DNA of 64,000 nt, from NCBI GenBank assembly GCA_944383325.1, contig CALWPC010000048.1, forward strand, positions 1 to 64,000, in the 5' to 3' direction. Made by a program: the position numbers and the translations under genes. This document shows positions 63,420 to 64,000 of this stretch, in pieces. Origin of the DNA: an uncultured Lachnospiraceae bacterium. GTDB lineage: Bacteria; Bacillota; Clostridia; Lachnospirales; Lachnospiraceae. The notes beneath the pieces were generated by a model. The model was given only the letters and a program-made list of their open reading frames with translations, was not told where the DNA came from and made no database searches. Within the stretch, counting starts at the first letter, position 1. Each line of letters begins with the position of its first letter.

Positions 63420-64000
63420 ATGACAGCGACGACGATTGCCGAGCTTCCGCAGACGGCGCATATTTATGTGCGGGCGGACGGCAGGGGGGACTATGCGACG
63501 ATCCAGGAAGCGGTGCTTTCGGTTCCGGAGAATAATCAGATTCCGACGGTGATTCATCTGGCGCCGGGCGTTTATCACGAAGAGGTCGTTGTTTCCGGTG
63601 CGAGGCCGCTTGTTACGATTGTCGGGGAGGATCCGCTGACCACGGAAATTTCGTATGGAAGATATGCGGGAATGATGTGGGAAAATGGAGATCCGACAAC
63701 GACGTTCCGCACCGCGACGTTGGCGGTTTACGCCAACCATTTTTGCATGGAAAATGTGGGGATACGAAACAGCTATGACGGCAGCCAGAGCGGCGGACGC
63801 CAGGCGCTCGCGCTATATGCGTCGGGCGAGCATCATATTTACCGTAACTGCCGCTTTTACGGCGGGCAGGATACGCTTTACAGCCGCGACGGCTCTCATT
63901 ATTTTGAGCGCTGTTATATTGACGGGGACGTGGACTTTATTTTTGGCGGAGCGAGAGCGGTTTTTTATCAGTGTGAGATATACTGTAAAAATCCGAATCC
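63420..64000 (+). CDS. Pectin methylesterase, 3' truncated by window edge
   Basis: The first 193 residues of a CE8 pectinesterase are visible; the frame is open to base 64000. The right-handed beta-helix motifs are diagnostic: YATIQEAVLSVPENN, GRQALALYASGEHHIYRNCR with the following FYGGQDTLY, and GDVDFIFGGARAVF, which hold the catalytic aspartates. There is no signal peptide (MTATTIAELPQTAHIYVRAD), so this esterase is probably cytoplasmic. The start follows AAAGGAGG. It stands divergently from the AraC gene. Confidence 0.93.
   Translation, partial: MTATTIAELPQTAHIYVRADGRGDYATIQEAVLSVPENNQIPTVIHLAPGVYHEEVVVSGARPLVTIVGEDPLTTEISYGRYAGMMWENGDPTTTFRTATLAVYANHFCMENVGIRNSYDGSQSGGRQALALYASGEHHIYRNCRFYGGQDTLYSRDGSHYFERCYIDGDVDFIFGGARAVFYQCEIYCKNPN

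Noticed and set aside
1..64000. CRISPR arrays, tRNA or rRNA genes, insertion sequences, prophage genes
   Set aside because: No regularly spaced repeats, cloverleaf or rRNA segments, transposase, integrase or phage structural motifs were found in any reading frame examined.

Overview
The window looks like a chromosomal segment of a Clostridia bacterium, most probably a Lachnospiraceae. This is inferred from gene order and family types, not from a database search. The clues are a zinc-ribbon type S14, rpsD inside the alpha operon, an extended L17, a KOW-domain gene between map and infA, AGGAGG-type ribosome binding sites throughout, ecfA1-ecfA2-ecfT after rplQ, and CUT1 sugar importer genes with no dedicated ATPase. 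No rRNA, tRNA, IS element, prophage or CRISPR array was seen.

Bases 1-15.6 kb hold the S10-spc-alpha ribosomal super-operon, all on the + strand: rplC (cut by the window edge), rplD, W, B, rpsS, rplV, rpsC, rplP, rpmC, rpsQ, rplN, X, E, rpsN, H, rplF, R, rpsE, rpmD, rplO, secY, adk, map, a KOW RNA-binding protein, infA, rpmJ, rpsM, K, D, rpoA, rplQ. A perfect-consensus sigma-A promoter lies before rpmJ. A strong terminator-like hairpin sits between rpmJ and rpsM, and two competing hairpins sit between secY and adk.

Bases 15.6-28.1 kb hold the ECF vitamin-transporter energising module, a GldA/GldF/GldG-like ABC system with a DUF4340 protein, a small acidic lipoprotein, an iron-dependent alcohol dehydrogenase, a convergent short-chain dehydrogenase, a thioredoxin-reductase-like flavoprotein and a secreted SH3/NlpC-P60 cell wall hydrolase. 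A 662-base AT-rich gap at 28.05-28.71 kb carries a long inverted repeat and a dense cluster of DnaA boxes.

Bases 28.7-35.8 kb hold a tightly coupled operon: a sialidase-fold protein, then two exporter-type ABC half-transporters with unusual N-terminal domains that bracket a DUF1854 protein. Bases 35.9-40.6 kb (- strand) hold a three-part fusion (FGE-like domain, four-Asp-box propeller, YwqK/MORN-like repeats), a PdxA2-type dehydrogenase and a DUF1537 four-carbon sugar-acid kinase. The last two together are the known module for D-threonate catabolism.

Bases 41.0-64.0 kb hold a long + strand carbohydrate locus. It contains a DapA-family lyase, a second iron alcohol dehydrogenase, a 1023-residue solute-binding protein, two permeases, a membrane-anchored NHL propeller, a YIP1 membrane protein, a DUF5696 lipoprotein, two more permeases, a solute-binding lipoprotein, an alpha/beta hydrolase, a GH106-type rhamnosidase, an (alpha/alpha)6 glycosidase, an AraC regulator on the - strand and a partial pectin methylesterase. 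The degradative enzymes lack signal peptides. The picture is uptake of rhamnose- and galacturonate-containing (pectin-type) oligosaccharides followed by breakdown inside the cell. The best candidate for an undescribed system is the importer cluster with its NHL, YIP1 and DUF5696 accessory proteins. The ABC-DUF1854-ABC operon is second.
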